Shown here piece by piece: positions 6,549-14,370 of a DNA stretch of 26,551 nucleotides. The position numbers and the translations under genes were made by a program. The stretch covers positions 17,412 through 43,962 of the forward strand of contig CAJUTD010000018.1 in the NCBI GenBank assembly GCA_910589635.1. The letters run 5' to 3'. The notes under the pieces were generated by a model. The model had not been told where the DNA came from and did not search any database. It saw only the letters and a list, made by a program, of their open reading frames with translations. How positions within the stretch are numbered: position 1 is the first letter of the stretch; the number at the start of each line of letters is the position of its first letter. Source of the stretch: an uncultured Lachnospiraceae bacterium. Lineage in GTDB: Bacteria > Bacillota > Clostridia > Lachnospirales > Lachnospiraceae.

Positions 6549-7790
6549 ATGGGCAAAAAACGTAACATTATTGTAGGACAGTCAGGAGGGCCCACTTCCG
6601 TAATCAACTCCAGCCTGGCAGGCGTATACAAGACTGCCAAAGAAAGAGGCTTTGATAAAGTATATGGTATGCTGCACGGCGTCCAGGGGCTTTTGGACGA
6701 GCAGTATGTAGATTTATCTACCCAGATTCACTCAGACATTGACATTGAGCTTTTAAAACGTACACCTTCCGCTTTCTTGGGCTCCTGCCGCTACAAGCTG
6801 CCGGAAATCCACGAGAACCCGGAAATCTATGAGAAGCTCTTTGAGATCATGGACAAGCTGGATATCGAGACTTTTATTTATATTGGCGGCAACGATTCTA
6901 TGGACACCATCAAGAAATTATCTGATTATGCAATTGTCAAAGGCCATTCCCAGAAATTCCTCGGCGTGCCTAAGACTATCGACAACGATTTAGCGCTGAC
7001 AGACCATACACCCGGCTTCGGAAGCGCAGCAAAATACATCGCAGCTTCCACGAAAGAGATTATCCGCGATGCGCTCGGCCTCACTTACAACAAAGAAATG
7101 ATTACCATTATTGAGGTTATGGGACGCAATGCCGGCTGGCTGACAGGCGCAACTGCTCTCGCCAAGACAGAAGAGTGTGAGGGACCGGACGCCATCTATC
7201 TGCCGGAATCTGTTTTTGACATCGACAAGTTCTTGCAGACTGTCAAGAATTTATTAGAGAAAAAGAAATCTATTGTCATCGCCGTATCTGAGGGTATCAA
7301 ACTGGCTGATGGCAGATATGTCTGTGAGTTATCCGGCGGCGGAGAATATGTAGACGCTTTCGGACATAAGCAGCTTCAGGGAACTGCTGCATATCTTGCC
7401 AGCTTCCTCGGCGCAGAGATCGGCTGCAAGACCCGCAGCGTTGAATTCTCTACCTTACAGAGAAGCGCATCCCACATGGCTTCCCGTGTAGATATCGACG
7501 AAGCTTTCATGGTAGGAGGCGCTGCCGTAAAAGCAGCAGACGAGGGAGATACCGGTAAGATGGTTGTTATCGACCGTATTTCCGATGATCCTTATCAGAG
7601 CGCAGCCGGCATCTATGACGTACACCGGATTGCCAACCATGAGAAAGTAGTTCCGAGCACTTGGATGAACAAGGAGGGGAACTATGTGACAGACGAGTTT
7701 ATCAACTATATTGAGCCATTAATCCAGGGAGACTACCAACCGTTCATGGTAAATGGACTTCCCCAGCATTTAGTACTGCGCAAAGGTTAA
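6549..7790 (+). CDS. 6-phosphofructokinase, PPi-dependent type
   Basis: The 413-residue cytoplasmic enzyme phosphorylates fructose 6-phosphate at C1, the committed step of glycolysis. The nucleotide/PPi-binding loop is GQSGGP (10-15). The two discriminating positions are GGNDS at 113-117, with Asp where ATP enzymes have Gly in GGDGS, and PKTIDND at 141-147, with Lys where ATP enzymes have Gly in PGTIDND. Both are known signatures of PPi-dependent phosphofructokinases. MGRNAGW (191-197) is the usual substrate-binding segment. PPi enzymes are reversible and may also serve gluconeogenesis. The ATG follows an AGAGGAGG site. The gene stands alone between its own promoter and a strong terminator. 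Phosphoryl donor choice is inferred from these residues only. Confidence 0.9.
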   Translation: MGKKRNIIVGQSGGPTSVINSSLAGVYKTAKERGFDKVYGMLHGVQGLLDEQYVDLSTQIHSDIDIELLKRTPSAFLGSCRYKLPEIHENPEIYEKLFEIMDKLDIETFIYIGGNDSMDTIKKLSDYAIVKGHSQKFLGVPKTIDNDLALTDHTPGFGSAAKYIAASTKEIIRDALGLTYNKEMITIIEVMGRNAGWLTGATALAKTEECEGPDAIYLPESVFDIDKFLQTVKNLLEKKKSIVIAVSEGIKLADGRYVCELSGGGEYVDAFGHKQLQGTAAYLASFLGAEIGCKTRSVEFSTLQRSASHMASRVDIDEAFMVGGAAVKAADEGDTGKMVVIDRISDDPYQSAAGIYDVHRIANHEKVVPSTWMNKEGNYVTDEFINYIEPLIQGDYQPFMVNGLPQHLVLRKG

Positions 7791-7811
7791 AATCACTCGC
7801 TTCCAAAATTT

Positions 7812-7849
7812 ACGCGCGGCAGGAAATCGTTTGTTTTCCTGCCGCGCGT
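7812..7849. terminator. Strong bidirectional terminator
   Basis: ACGCGCGGCAGGAAA (7812-7826) pairs perfectly with its complement at 7835-7849 around an 8-base loop, a 15-bp GC-rich stem. It lies between the convergent phosphofructokinase and dUTPase genes. T-rich sequence follows on both strands (TTGTATAT on plus; AAATTTTGG on minus). Confidence 0.85.
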
Positions 7850-7884
7850 TGTATATAAAAACCTTCTTAATATTATTTACAGAA

Positions 7885-8319
7885 TCAGTTTACTCCGGTA
7901 GTGCCAAAACCACCTCTGTCCTTCCCTTCTAGTGACGCAGTTTCTTCAAAGATAATATGCGGCTGATTCTCCATAATCCGAAACTGACAAATTCTGTCAT
8001 TCTTGTGGATTACCGTATCTCTGGTGGCATACACCGGCATCTTCCACATATCCCCGTCGCCGCAATAACTTCCATCTATCACGCCACAGCTATTCACCTG
8101 CAATACGCCATAATTCTTAAATGTAGAACTTCTCGGCACTACATGCGCCTCATAGCCTGGCGGAAGCTGCATTGCCACGCCAAGCGGAATCAGCTTAAAC
8201 TCTCCCGCTTTCAGCTCCACAGTCTCGCTTGCCCGCAAATCAATCCAATCTGATTTGCCGTCAATATAGGCAAGTTTGTCTATCTCCTGCGTGAAGTATT
8301 TTATCTTGATTGTCTCCAT
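7885..8319 (-). CDS. dut: dUTP diphosphatase (dUTPase)
   Basis: A trimeric-type dUTPase of 144 residues, hydrolysing dUTP to dUMP and PPi to keep uracil out of DNA and feed dTMP synthesis. All five family motifs are present in order: DWIDLRA (24-30), PRSSTF (62-67), GVIDGSYCGD (79-88, catalytic D82), DRICQFRI (108-115) and the C-terminal lid DRGGFGTTG (134-142). The start is set at 8319, where AGGAG lies 7 bases before the ATG. The frame stays open to 8388, but those extra 23 codons come from a degenerate repeat and have no homology to the family. The gene lies 130 bases after the lytic transglycosylase gene, in the same direction, and ends at the shared terminator. Confidence 0.93.
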   Translation of the reverse strand: METIKIKYFTQEIDKLAYIDGKSDWIDLRASETVELKAGEFKLIPLGVAMQLPPGYEAHVVPRSSTFKNYGVLQVNSCGVIDGSYCGDGDMWKMPVYATRDTVIHKNDRICQFRIMENQPHIIFEETASLEGKDRGGFGTTGVN

Positions 8320-8339
8320 TTCTGTCTCCTGGTATTTTT

Positions 8340-8462
8340 CGCTATTCCAACATTGCGCACCGACAGAAATCATCGCTGTTCCAAACATTCTGCACCCATG
8401 GCATACGAATCATCGCTGTCCCAACACTCTGCGCCCATAGCGAATAATTGTCACTGTCCAAG
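8340..8462 (-). repeat. Degenerate ~40-bp tandem repeat after the lytic transglycosylase gene
   Basis: Three to four related copies (boundaries near 8340, 8369, 8409 and 8447) share a minus-strand core like TTGGGACAGCGATGATT followed by ATGGGTGCAGAATG. The copy furthest upstream in transcription overlaps the last codons and stop of the lytic transglycosylase gene (GGACAGTGA). The region looks like stepwise duplication of the 3' end of that gene. Confidence 0.65.
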
Positions 8463-9209
8463 CAGATTCATCACTGCCGGCGTATAATGCAGTTGCTGAT
8501 AAGCATAATAAGAGCCGTCCTTCTGCTCCTCTCCCTGCTTCTGTTCCTCTTTAATTTCCTCCTGCTGTGCTTCCTGGAGTTTCATATACATATCAATAAA
8601 TTTGAGATATTCCTCATAGGAGAAAAGCTGCTCTAAAATACTCTGATAGTAGCTGTCCTCCACCTCCTGCACGGACGCCGCAGATATGCTGCCGTCTGCA
8701 TTGATACTATAAGACGCATTGGGAACGTCAACGCCATTATTCATAAATCCTGTCACTTTCACAACGTAGTTCTGCGTCTCCTTAAAAGGCGGAATACCGC
8801 CATATTTTGCCACGTTATTGCTTCCCGCATTATATGCAGCCAAGGCAAGGCTTACATTCCCATCATATTTGGCAAGCATCTCACTGATATATTTCGTCCC
8901 CCCCATAATATTCTGGTAAGGATCATAAGAATCCGTCACACCAAGCTCCCGCGCTGTTGCCGGCATCAGCTGCATAATCCCCTGCGCCCCTGCGCCTGAA
9001 GTGGCATTGGGATTAAAGTCAGACTCTGCCTTGGCGATTGCCTTAATCAAGTTCTTAGGCACATTGTACTTTTCAGCTGCCTCTGTAAAAATCTCTTCCA
9101 AAGATGCCGTGGTCTTCAGATACGAAGAAAAATCCTCTCCCTGCCCTGCCACAGCGGCCGTAGTCTGGGCTCCGGTACTGTCCGTACCCTGTACTGCCTT
9201 TACTCTCAT
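8451..9209 (-). CDS. Lytic transglycosylase (SLT domain), no signal peptide
   Basis: A 252-residue protein with a goose-lysozyme-like SLT domain at about residues 36-160. It carries the catalytic E62 in AKAESDFNPNATS, then GAQGIMQLMPATA (74-86), ALAAYNAGSNNV (122-133) and PPFKETQNYVVKV (140-152), the full set of Slt/MltE-type motifs. Such enzymes cut peptidoglycan between MurNAc and GlcNAc with 1,6-anhydro ring formation. The N-terminus (MRVKAVQGTDSTGAQ) is hydrophilic, with no signal peptide or anchor, so export must be unconventional. The C-terminal 90 residues contain a Glu/Gln-rich coiled stretch (QEAQQEEIKEEQKQGEEQ, about 214-231). The ATG has GAAAGGATG 8 bases upstream. It starts 17 bases after the S1-domain gene ends, so the two are probably cotranscribed. 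Confidence 0.9.
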   Translation of the reverse strand: MRVKAVQGTDSTGAQTTAAVAGQGEDFSSYLKTTASLEEIFTEAAEKYNVPKNLIKAIAKAESDFNPNATSGAGAQGIMQLMPATARELGVTDSYDPYQNIMGGTKYISEMLAKYDGNVSLALAAYNAGSNNVAKYGGIPPFKETQNYVVKVTGFMNNGVDVPNASYSINADGSISAASVQEVEDSYYQSILEQLFSYEEYLKFIDMYMKLQEAQQEEIKEEQKQGEEQKDGSYYAYQQLHYTPAVMNLLGQ

Positions 9210-9225
9210 AGACTTAACATCCTTT

Positions 9226-10128
9226 CTATAATTTTATTCCTGCCAACAAATCTGCAAGGCTTGTAGACGCCCTCTCATTGGAAATATATTCTTCTACCCT
9301 CTCAGGCTTATCTACGTCCACCATTTCTTCTTCCAACGCTTTCATGCTCAGGCTTACCTTATTGTCATTTGTATTCTGTACTTTTACCTTAACTTTCTGC
9401 CCTACGCTTAATACCTCAGATGGTTTGCCGATTCGCCTATGGGAAATCTGTGAAATATGTACCAGCCCGCTGATTCCGTCTCCCAAATCCACAAACGCTC
9501 CATACGGCATCAAAGATTCCACCGTACCTTCCAGTACCGTGCCTGGAACCATAGCCCTTATCCGACGGTCATGCTCCTCCTGCTGCTTCTCCTTTAAGAT
9601 AACCTTGGCCGAAAGCACGAGCTTCTTCTTAGATTCATCTACGGTAATTGCTCTTACCTGCAATTCACGTCCCAGCCAGTCTTCCGTAGCTTCCACATAT
9701 GACAAGTCCAGCTGCGATGCTGGGATAAACCCGCGGATTCCTTCTACATAAGCGACTACGCCGCTTGGCACGATACCTGCTATCTTCACAGAAAGCTCTG
9801 TCTTTTCCTCAAGAAAAGTATTGAGCTTCTCCCAGGCAAGCACATCGTTCGCCTCTTTTTTCGACAATTTGATGTTGCCTTGTCCATCGTCAAGGCTTAC
9901 TACTGTACCCTTAATAACATCTCCTGGATGAATCTCTTCCATCGCCTGGAAATTTGGGTCATTGCTGAGGTCTTCTACTTTAATGACTCCCTGCGTATAA
10001 TATTTCAAATCTAGTGTTACTTCTTCCTCCGTAACGCCGAGCACGACCCCTGAAATAATATCGCCTTCCTTTATCTCACGGAAAGACGCCTCCAATTCTT
10101 CCTTGTAATCTTCCATAGATTCTGCCAT
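9226..10128 (-). CDS. S1 RNA-binding protein with three S1 domains (ribosomal S1-like)
   Basis: A 300-residue protein with three S1 OB-fold domains, at about 20-91 (EGDIISGVVLGVTEEEVTLD), 105-175 (LSVKIAGIVPSGVVAYVEG, RGFIPASQLD) and 190-262 (PGTVLEGTVESLMPYGAFVD, SGLVHISQIS), followed by an acidic tail ending in SLADLLAGIKL. Domain 3 is the most canonical. Short S1-like proteins of low-GC Gram-positives bind mRNA and may act on the 30S subunit, but they are not equivalent to the six-domain proteobacterial S1. The start is the ATG at 10128, 8 bases after AAGGAG; a TTG two codons earlier is too close to that site. It precedes the lytic transglycosylase by 17 bases. Confidence 0.85.
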   Translation of the reverse strand: MAESMEDYKEELEASFREIKEGDIISGVVLGVTEEEVTLDLKYYTQGVIKVEDLSNDPNFQAMEEIHPGDVIKGTVVSLDDGQGNIKLSKKEANDVLAWEKLNTFLEEKTELSVKIAGIVPSGVVAYVEGIRGFIPASQLDLSYVEATEDWLGRELQVRAITVDESKKKLVLSAKVILKEKQQEEHDRRIRAMVPGTVLEGTVESLMPYGAFVDLGDGISGLVHISQISHRRIGKPSEVLSVGQKVKVKVQNTNDNKVSLSMKALEEEMVDVDKPERVEEYISNERASTSLADLLAGIKL

Positions 10129-10262
10129 AATCAACGCTCCTTTTCTTATACCTGCATAATTATTTTTATTTTAACAGAAAATCTTGAAAATTACCAGTTC
10201 TTTTTTAATGAAGCTATGATTCTGTAACAATCCTGCAAGCAGGAATAAACTCTCATAATATT

Positions 10263-10646
10263 TTACTTTTTCTGTTCTGCCTTACGTTGAAACTTCTCTT
10301 CTTCCACAATAAACCTCTCATGGTATGCCTTGCCAATTTCACCTTTTTCATCTTTTGCCGTAACCGAAAATGCAAGTTTCCTGCCATCCACCTTTTCCAA
10401 CACAGACTCACAATAAACTTTCATACCAACCGGGGTAGGTGCAAGATGGTCTAATTCCAGACGGATTCCCACTGTCCCCATCCCCTCGTCCAAATCTCCA
10501 GCTATGCTTTTCCAAGCGGTTTCCTCCATCAAAGCCGCCATCCGTGGCGTAGCAAGTACATCGAGGGTCCCACTTTTGTATACTTTGGCTGTATCCTCCG
10601 CAGTCACTATCATTTCCTGCTTTCCTTTTATTCCTGCCTGCAACAT
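10263..10646 (-). CDS. Hot-dog thioesterase, FlK-like
   Basis: A 127-residue single hot-dog domain. The proposed catalytic set T33, E41 and H67 (in LATPRMAALMEE and LELDHLAP) keeps the same spacing as Thr42, Glu50 and His76 of the fluoroacetyl-CoA thioesterase FlK. This supports a cytoplasmic acyl-CoA thioesterase of that subfamily; the physiological substrate is unknown, and fluoroacetyl-CoA specificity should not be assumed. The start at 10646 has AAGGAG 7 bases before the ATG; the frame stays open 8 codons further upstream without a ribosome site. It follows the Rpn-type nuclease gene by 24 bases, in the same direction, and is probably cotranscribed with it. A stretch of 134 bases without a clear promoter separates it from the S1 gene. 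Confidence 0.85.
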   Translation of the reverse strand: MLQAGIKGKQEMIVTAEDTAKVYKSGTLDVLATPRMAALMEETAWKSIAGDLDEGMGTVGIRLELDHLAPTPVGMKVYCESVLEKVDGRKLAFSVTAKDEKGEIGKAYHERFIVEEEKFQRKAEQKK

Positions 10647-10670
10647 CACAATTCTCCTTTCTGTCCACAT

Positions 10671-11540
10671 TCAAACATGATATTCCTCATAGAGCTTTTT
10701 ACGAAACTCATCATCCACCATGCTTCTTCTAAGATCTTCCGAACGATTATCGTCTAATAGCCTTTTATACAACACATTCAGGCGTTTTTCCCCTTGTTTG
10801 ATTCCCTGCTGCATACCTTGTTCGATTCCCTGTTCCAGTCCCCTTTCCATTGCAATTTCCATAATATTCATCTGAACCACCTCCCACTCTTCACTTTCTT
10901 TCACTTCTTTCACAATTCTATCTAATTCTATAATCCTCTCGTCCTTTACTATGATTCTTGGATTTTCCAACCTTGTATCTTTCATATATTGTAACAGACT
11001 AACTAGCTCTTGGGAACCATTTTCACTTGTCATATTTAAAAAAATTTTGGTAGTTCCATCCCCAAGGTATAAGCCCTTCATTTCTTCACACTGCTCCATA
11101 AACGTATATCTTGCCAAATTCTGCCCCCAAATATCTTCCTGAGTAATAAATATAATAATAGAATCTGGCAATTCCCGGTATTTAGTCTCTTTGCCCGATT
11201 TCAAAATTGGAGTATCCAATAACCCCTGATAAAATCTGGAACGTTTGGGAATATTGTCACTTTTACTGTCATTTTGCATTTCTAGATTATACAATCGGCC
11301 ATGCCGGTCTTTTGCCCATGCATCTAAACGAATCGCTCGCTTTCCTAACTGATTCAATATCACCTGCTCCACTTTCACTTCTTCCAGCTCAAGATCTGGC
11401 TCACCTAAGATAATACTGAGTGTACACTCATAAGCTCGCTTATTTTTCATTACTGACAAAAACAGCGCAAAATCACTTAAATTCATCTGATACCCTTGAG
11501 GTAACAACCCAATTAGTTCCCTCTTTTTCTTTTTATCCAT
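10671..11540 (-). CDS. Rpn family recombination-promoting nuclease / PD-(D/E)XK transposase-like protein
   Basis: A 289-residue protein of the Rpn/PDDEXK_2 family. The nuclease core is visible as RLDAWAKD (D73) and GRLYNLEMQ (E87, Q89), a D...ExQ form of the PD-(D/E)XK site. FYQGLLDTPILKSGKETKY (103-121) and the SIIIFITQEDIW strand are also typical. The C-terminal part has the family's Gln-Gly repeat (GLEQGIEQGMQQGIKQG, 234-250), then a helical tail. Members promote RecA-independent recombination in Escherichia coli and are often annotated as transposases, but no terminal inverted repeats or target duplications are seen, so it is not called an insertion sequence. The ATG at 11540 has AGGAGG 7 bases upstream. 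Complete active site and full length suggest it is intact. Confidence 0.85.
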   Translation of the reverse strand: MDKKKKRELIGLLPQGYQMNLSDFALFLSVMKNKRAYECTLSIILGEPDLELEEVKVEQVILNQLGKRAIRLDAWAKDRHGRLYNLEMQNDSKSDNIPKRSRFYQGLLDTPILKSGKETKYRELPDSIIIFITQEDIWGQNLARYTFMEQCEEMKGLYLGDGTTKIFLNMTSENGSQELVSLLQYMKDTRLENPRIIVKDERIIELDRIVKEVKESEEWEVVQMNIMEIAMERGLEQGIEQGMQQGIKQGEKRLNVLYKRLLDDNRSEDLRRSMVDDEFRKKLYEEYHV

Positions 11541-11578
11541 AGATTCCTCCTGATATGAAATTATAGATTCGCTAAGAT

Positions 11579-11588
11579 TCTCGCGAGA
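11579..11588. promoter_or_regulatory. Perfect palindrome upstream of the Rpn gene
   Basis: TCTCGCGAGA is a 10-bp palindrome, 39 bases before the ATG at 11540, within an almost symmetrical 15-base stretch (GATTCTCGCGAGATC). It lies in the likely leader. It could be an operator. No convincing promoter was found around it. Confidence 0.25.
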
Positions 11589-11679
11589 TCGCCGCCTAGA
11601 CCAGGCTAATGCCTGTAAGATATGTTTTAGAAATCTTGCTTGCCATTACTGTAACATAATTGTATGTATAAGTAAAGCG

Positions 11680-11717
11680 AAAAAGTTCCGGCAGGCATTT
11701 TGCAATGCCTGCCGGAA
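11680..11717 (-). terminator. Rho-independent terminator of the LamG-GH43 operon
   Basis: TTCCGGCAGGCATT (11686-11699) and its exact complement (11704-11717) form a 14-bp stem with a four-base loop. On the minus strand it is followed by CTTTTTCGCTTTAC. It lies 20 bases after the stop of the GH43-like gene. Confidence 0.9.
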
Positions 11718-11737
11718 ATAGAGCCGTTAAACCTTTA

Positions 11738-14344
11738 CTATTTACTTACTTTTACTGTAAGAGTTGCTTTTGCCTTACTATTATTGGCCGCCGTAATTGT
11801 AATCTTGGCGGTTCCTTTCTTCTTGGCCGTAACCAATCCTGTCTTAGAAACAGACGCGATTTTAGACTTATTGGTCTTATATTTGAACTTAGAGCATACT
11901 GTTCCTTTGGGGATGCTTACATTAATCTGGTATGTCTTCTTCACCTTGAGCTTCACACTCTTCTTTTTCAGGCTAATTTTACTCGGAACGCCCTTAACCG
12001 TCACCTTGCAGACTGCCTTTGCACCACCGGGCGCTGTTGCCGTGATATTAGCAGTTCCGGCCTTCTTAGCAGTCACTACGCCAGTTTTAGGATTTACCGC
12101 TGCAACTTTGCTATTGCTGCTGGTGAACGTAATCTTAGAAGTCTCGGTATCAATGTCTGCATCTGCATGGATTGTCGCCGTCTTCTTCAATCCTTCTGTC
12201 GCTTTGGTGCAGATTGTCACTACATCTTCCTCAAGGTATACGCTTTCTGCCTTCATCTCTGCCGGCAATGATTTTATCTTATTTGCCAACAAAGTATCTG
12301 CCCGCTCCATAAGCTTATTCAGAGCAGAAAATGCCTCCGTCCAGGTTCCTGAGCTCTTCTGCGCCTGTCCCGGATTCTGTACGTTCTCAACTGTCTCTTT
12401 CGCAGTCTTAATCTGCTCGCCAATGCTGTTCATCTGAGCTTTCACGCCCGCACTATAACTCGTGCCCTGGGCAGCCTTCTTCAATTCCTCAATCTTGTCG
12501 TCATAAATTCTCGTATCAAGAGATACATAATTGATTGGATGGTAGTTGTTGATACTGGGATCTGCGTTGTAAGTGTCAATCAACGTATTATACTCTTCCA
12601 CGGTAATCGGTATCATACCGCCGTGGGTCCCGACATCGCCGCCGGTGCGTCCATACGTTCCCTTAGCTGCTTTCTGGATGCTGTCAGGTTCAGACAAATC
12701 TGTCGTCAAATACGGCTCATAACGTACAGACATATCTCCGTAATTATCAATCATCACACACCACTCATCGCGGTCAATAAATTTAAACAATGTCGCGCCT
12801 TCAAATGCGCCGCTGTATTTCTCCATGTCTTTCTGGGAAATCTTTTCAAAATGATTGCCCACAGATTCATTTTTGAACCAATTATATACAATTTCCGCTG
12901 TCTTAATATGCGTCGGGTCTGATAATGCATTGATAGATGCCAAATTTGCAAATGTCTGGCCATTCTTATCCGTATACGGCGTAATCCTCTTAGCATCTGT
13001 GGCATCGTAAGCAGCCTGGTTCGCATCTCCCTCATACCTGGGGTCGAGTACCGAAGGCGCCTTCATAAGCTCAATATGATTGTTCGTCTCATCTTTTACA
13101 AGACGGAACAACGTGCCATAGGGATTGACTGTGCCATCCTCTTTCGTCTCTGCCACCCACAGCTGGGACGTATCAATATTGCCATATCCATCGTCTGCGG
13201 AACCTACGCCGTTCGGAAGATAATTCTCATAAAACGGCTCCTGCTCATAGAGTTTGGTGGGACCAAAAGTCACAAAATCTTTGGTCTCGTTACAGTACAG
13301 GCGGTCTCTTGCCCTGCCGTCCACAGTCGTACGCGCCGACCAGTACAAGAGATAATTATCTTTCTCCGGATTATAGATTGCCTCCGGCGCCCATGCCATA
13401 CAGGCGCCTACCTGTGCTCCGACATCTACATAACGTCTCGTCCAGTGTACCCAGTCTTCCGTCTCATAAATGAAGAGCTTCGTGCTTCCATAACCGTCCG
13501 TCGTCATGGTTCCCCAGTTACCTACGACATTATTCGCCCTGTTTCCGCCATACTTTTCTGCCATCGTGTTTAAGTCGGTGGCAAGCAGCCATACCTTATT
13601 GGAATCACTGCCATCAGCCTTGCAGCCGCGGATCAGATAGGGATCACGGACACCCTGATCCTCCCCCTCAAATGGAAACAATACAGAAGCGTCGCCGGTT
13701 CTGGTCTGTGCAATATTGGTGCCTTCTTTGACCTTATAATTGTGGCTGGTCGCTGAATATTTCTCAATGGAATCGGCATAATCCGTTCCCGCCTCAAAAA
13801 TTGGGTTGAAGCCGTTCAGCGCCGTCCAATTCATTCCATCCTCGCTTAGGAAGAAATGAATCTGCTGCACGTCACGGAAATCCTTTCCGGTCGTAGACAC
13901 ATTTCTGTCCGCAAAACATACATAAATATATCCTGCATAATCATCTTCTGATAAGCCTGCACGAATTGTTAAGGGGAATTCCTTCTCTACCTTATCGCTC
14001 CCTACCGTTACGGTCGCTTTTAATGTAAATTTATAGTCGTCCTCATTTGATTTGGGACGTTTTTTAATTTTTAATGTTGAGTCCTCAATCGATACATACT
14101 CTGCATCTTTCTCTGCAACACTGTATGCAATAGTGGCGCCCTCAAGCCCATCTACCGCAGCCGGCAGGCTGAGGTCTCCTGTCAGAAGCTGATTAACCTC
14201 AGATTCCCGGATTGTTAAATTCTGCTGTACTGTAGCGGATGCATCCGCCGCCTTTACCTCCAGGCCGGCTGTCGGTAAGGAACCGACCGCCATACCTGCG
14301 GTAAGGCATGCAGCCAGCAATATATTCACGATTCTGCGCTTCAT
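11738..14344 (-). CDS. Secreted GH43-like glycoside hydrolase with Ig-like domains
   Basis: An 868-residue exported protein. A signal peptide (MKRRIVNILLAACLTAGMAV, cleavage near VKAA) is followed by an atypical bacterial Ig domain (about 42-128) and a five-bladed beta-propeller typical of GH43 (about 135-560). Propeller landmarks are GVRDPYLIRG (D234, candidate catalytic base), AWAPEAIYNPEKDNYLLYWS (318-337), LSDPTHI (D476) and SGAFEGATLFKF (E515, candidate general acid in the EG motif). A helical linker (about 610-700) and two BIG_2-type Ig domains (about 703-785 and 787-868) rich in Lys end the protein. GH43 enzymes are mostly arabinosidases, xylosidases and relatives; the substrate here is unknown. 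There is no LPXTG or membrane anchor. AGGAGG lies 9 bases before the ATG. It is the second gene of an operon, 26 bases after the LamG protein. Confidence 0.87.
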   Translation of the reverse strand: MKRRIVNILLAACLTAGMAVGSLPTAGLEVKAADASATVQQNLTIRESEVNQLLTGDLSLPAAVDGLEGATIAYSVAEKDAEYVSIEDSTLKIKKRPKSNEDDYKFTLKATVTVGSDKVEKEFPLTIRAGLSEDDYAGYIYVCFADRNVSTTGKDFRDVQQIHFFLSEDGMNWTALNGFNPIFEAGTDYADSIEKYSATSHNYKVKEGTNIAQTRTGDASVLFPFEGEDQGVRDPYLIRGCKADGSDSNKVWLLATDLNTMAEKYGGNRANNVVGNWGTMTTDGYGSTKLFIYETEDWVHWTRRYVDVGAQVGACMAWAPEAIYNPEKDNYLLYWSARTTVDGRARDRLYCNETKDFVTFGPTKLYEQEPFYENYLPNGVGSADDGYGNIDTSQLWVAETKEDGTVNPYGTLFRLVKDETNNHIELMKAPSVLDPRYEGDANQAAYDATDAKRITPYTDKNGQTFANLASINALSDPTHIKTAEIVYNWFKNESVGNHFEKISQKDMEKYSGAFEGATLFKFIDRDEWCVMIDNYGDMSVRYEPYLTTDLSEPDSIQKAAKGTYGRTGGDVGTHGGMIPITVEEYNTLIDTYNADPSINNYHPINYVSLDTRIYDDKIEELKKAAQGTSYSAGVKAQMNSIGEQIKTAKETVENVQNPGQAQKSSGTWTEAFSALNKLMERADTLLANKIKSLPAEMKAESVYLEEDVVTICTKATEGLKKTATIHADADIDTETSKITFTSSNSKVAAVNPKTGVVTAKKAGTANITATAPGGAKAVCKVTVKGVPSKISLKKKSVKLKVKKTYQINVSIPKGTVCSKFKYKTNKSKIASVSKTGLVTAKKKGTAKITITAANNSKAKATLTVKVSK

Positions 14345-14370
14345 ATGAACTTACCTCCTGTCATTATCCT

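Noticed and set aside
8320..8388. 23-codon N-terminal extension of dUTPase
   Set aside because: It is translated from the degenerate tandem repeat, lies before the good AGGAG site and shows no dUTPase sequence.
10210..10250. Short CCTG/CAGG hairpin after the thioesterase gene as a terminator
   Set aside because: The stem is only 4-6 bp with a tight loop and has no U-tract in the gene direction.
10671..11540. The Rpn-type gene as part of an insertion sequence
   Set aside because: I saw no terminal inverted repeats or target duplication around it; the annotation transposase reflects family naming only.
11700..12437. Long plus-strand frame with apparent membrane segments under the GH43-like gene
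   Set aside because: It is antisense to the Lys/Thr/Val-rich Ig repeats, whose complement reads as Leu/Ala/Phe-rich. It starts inside the terminator and has no ribosome site.
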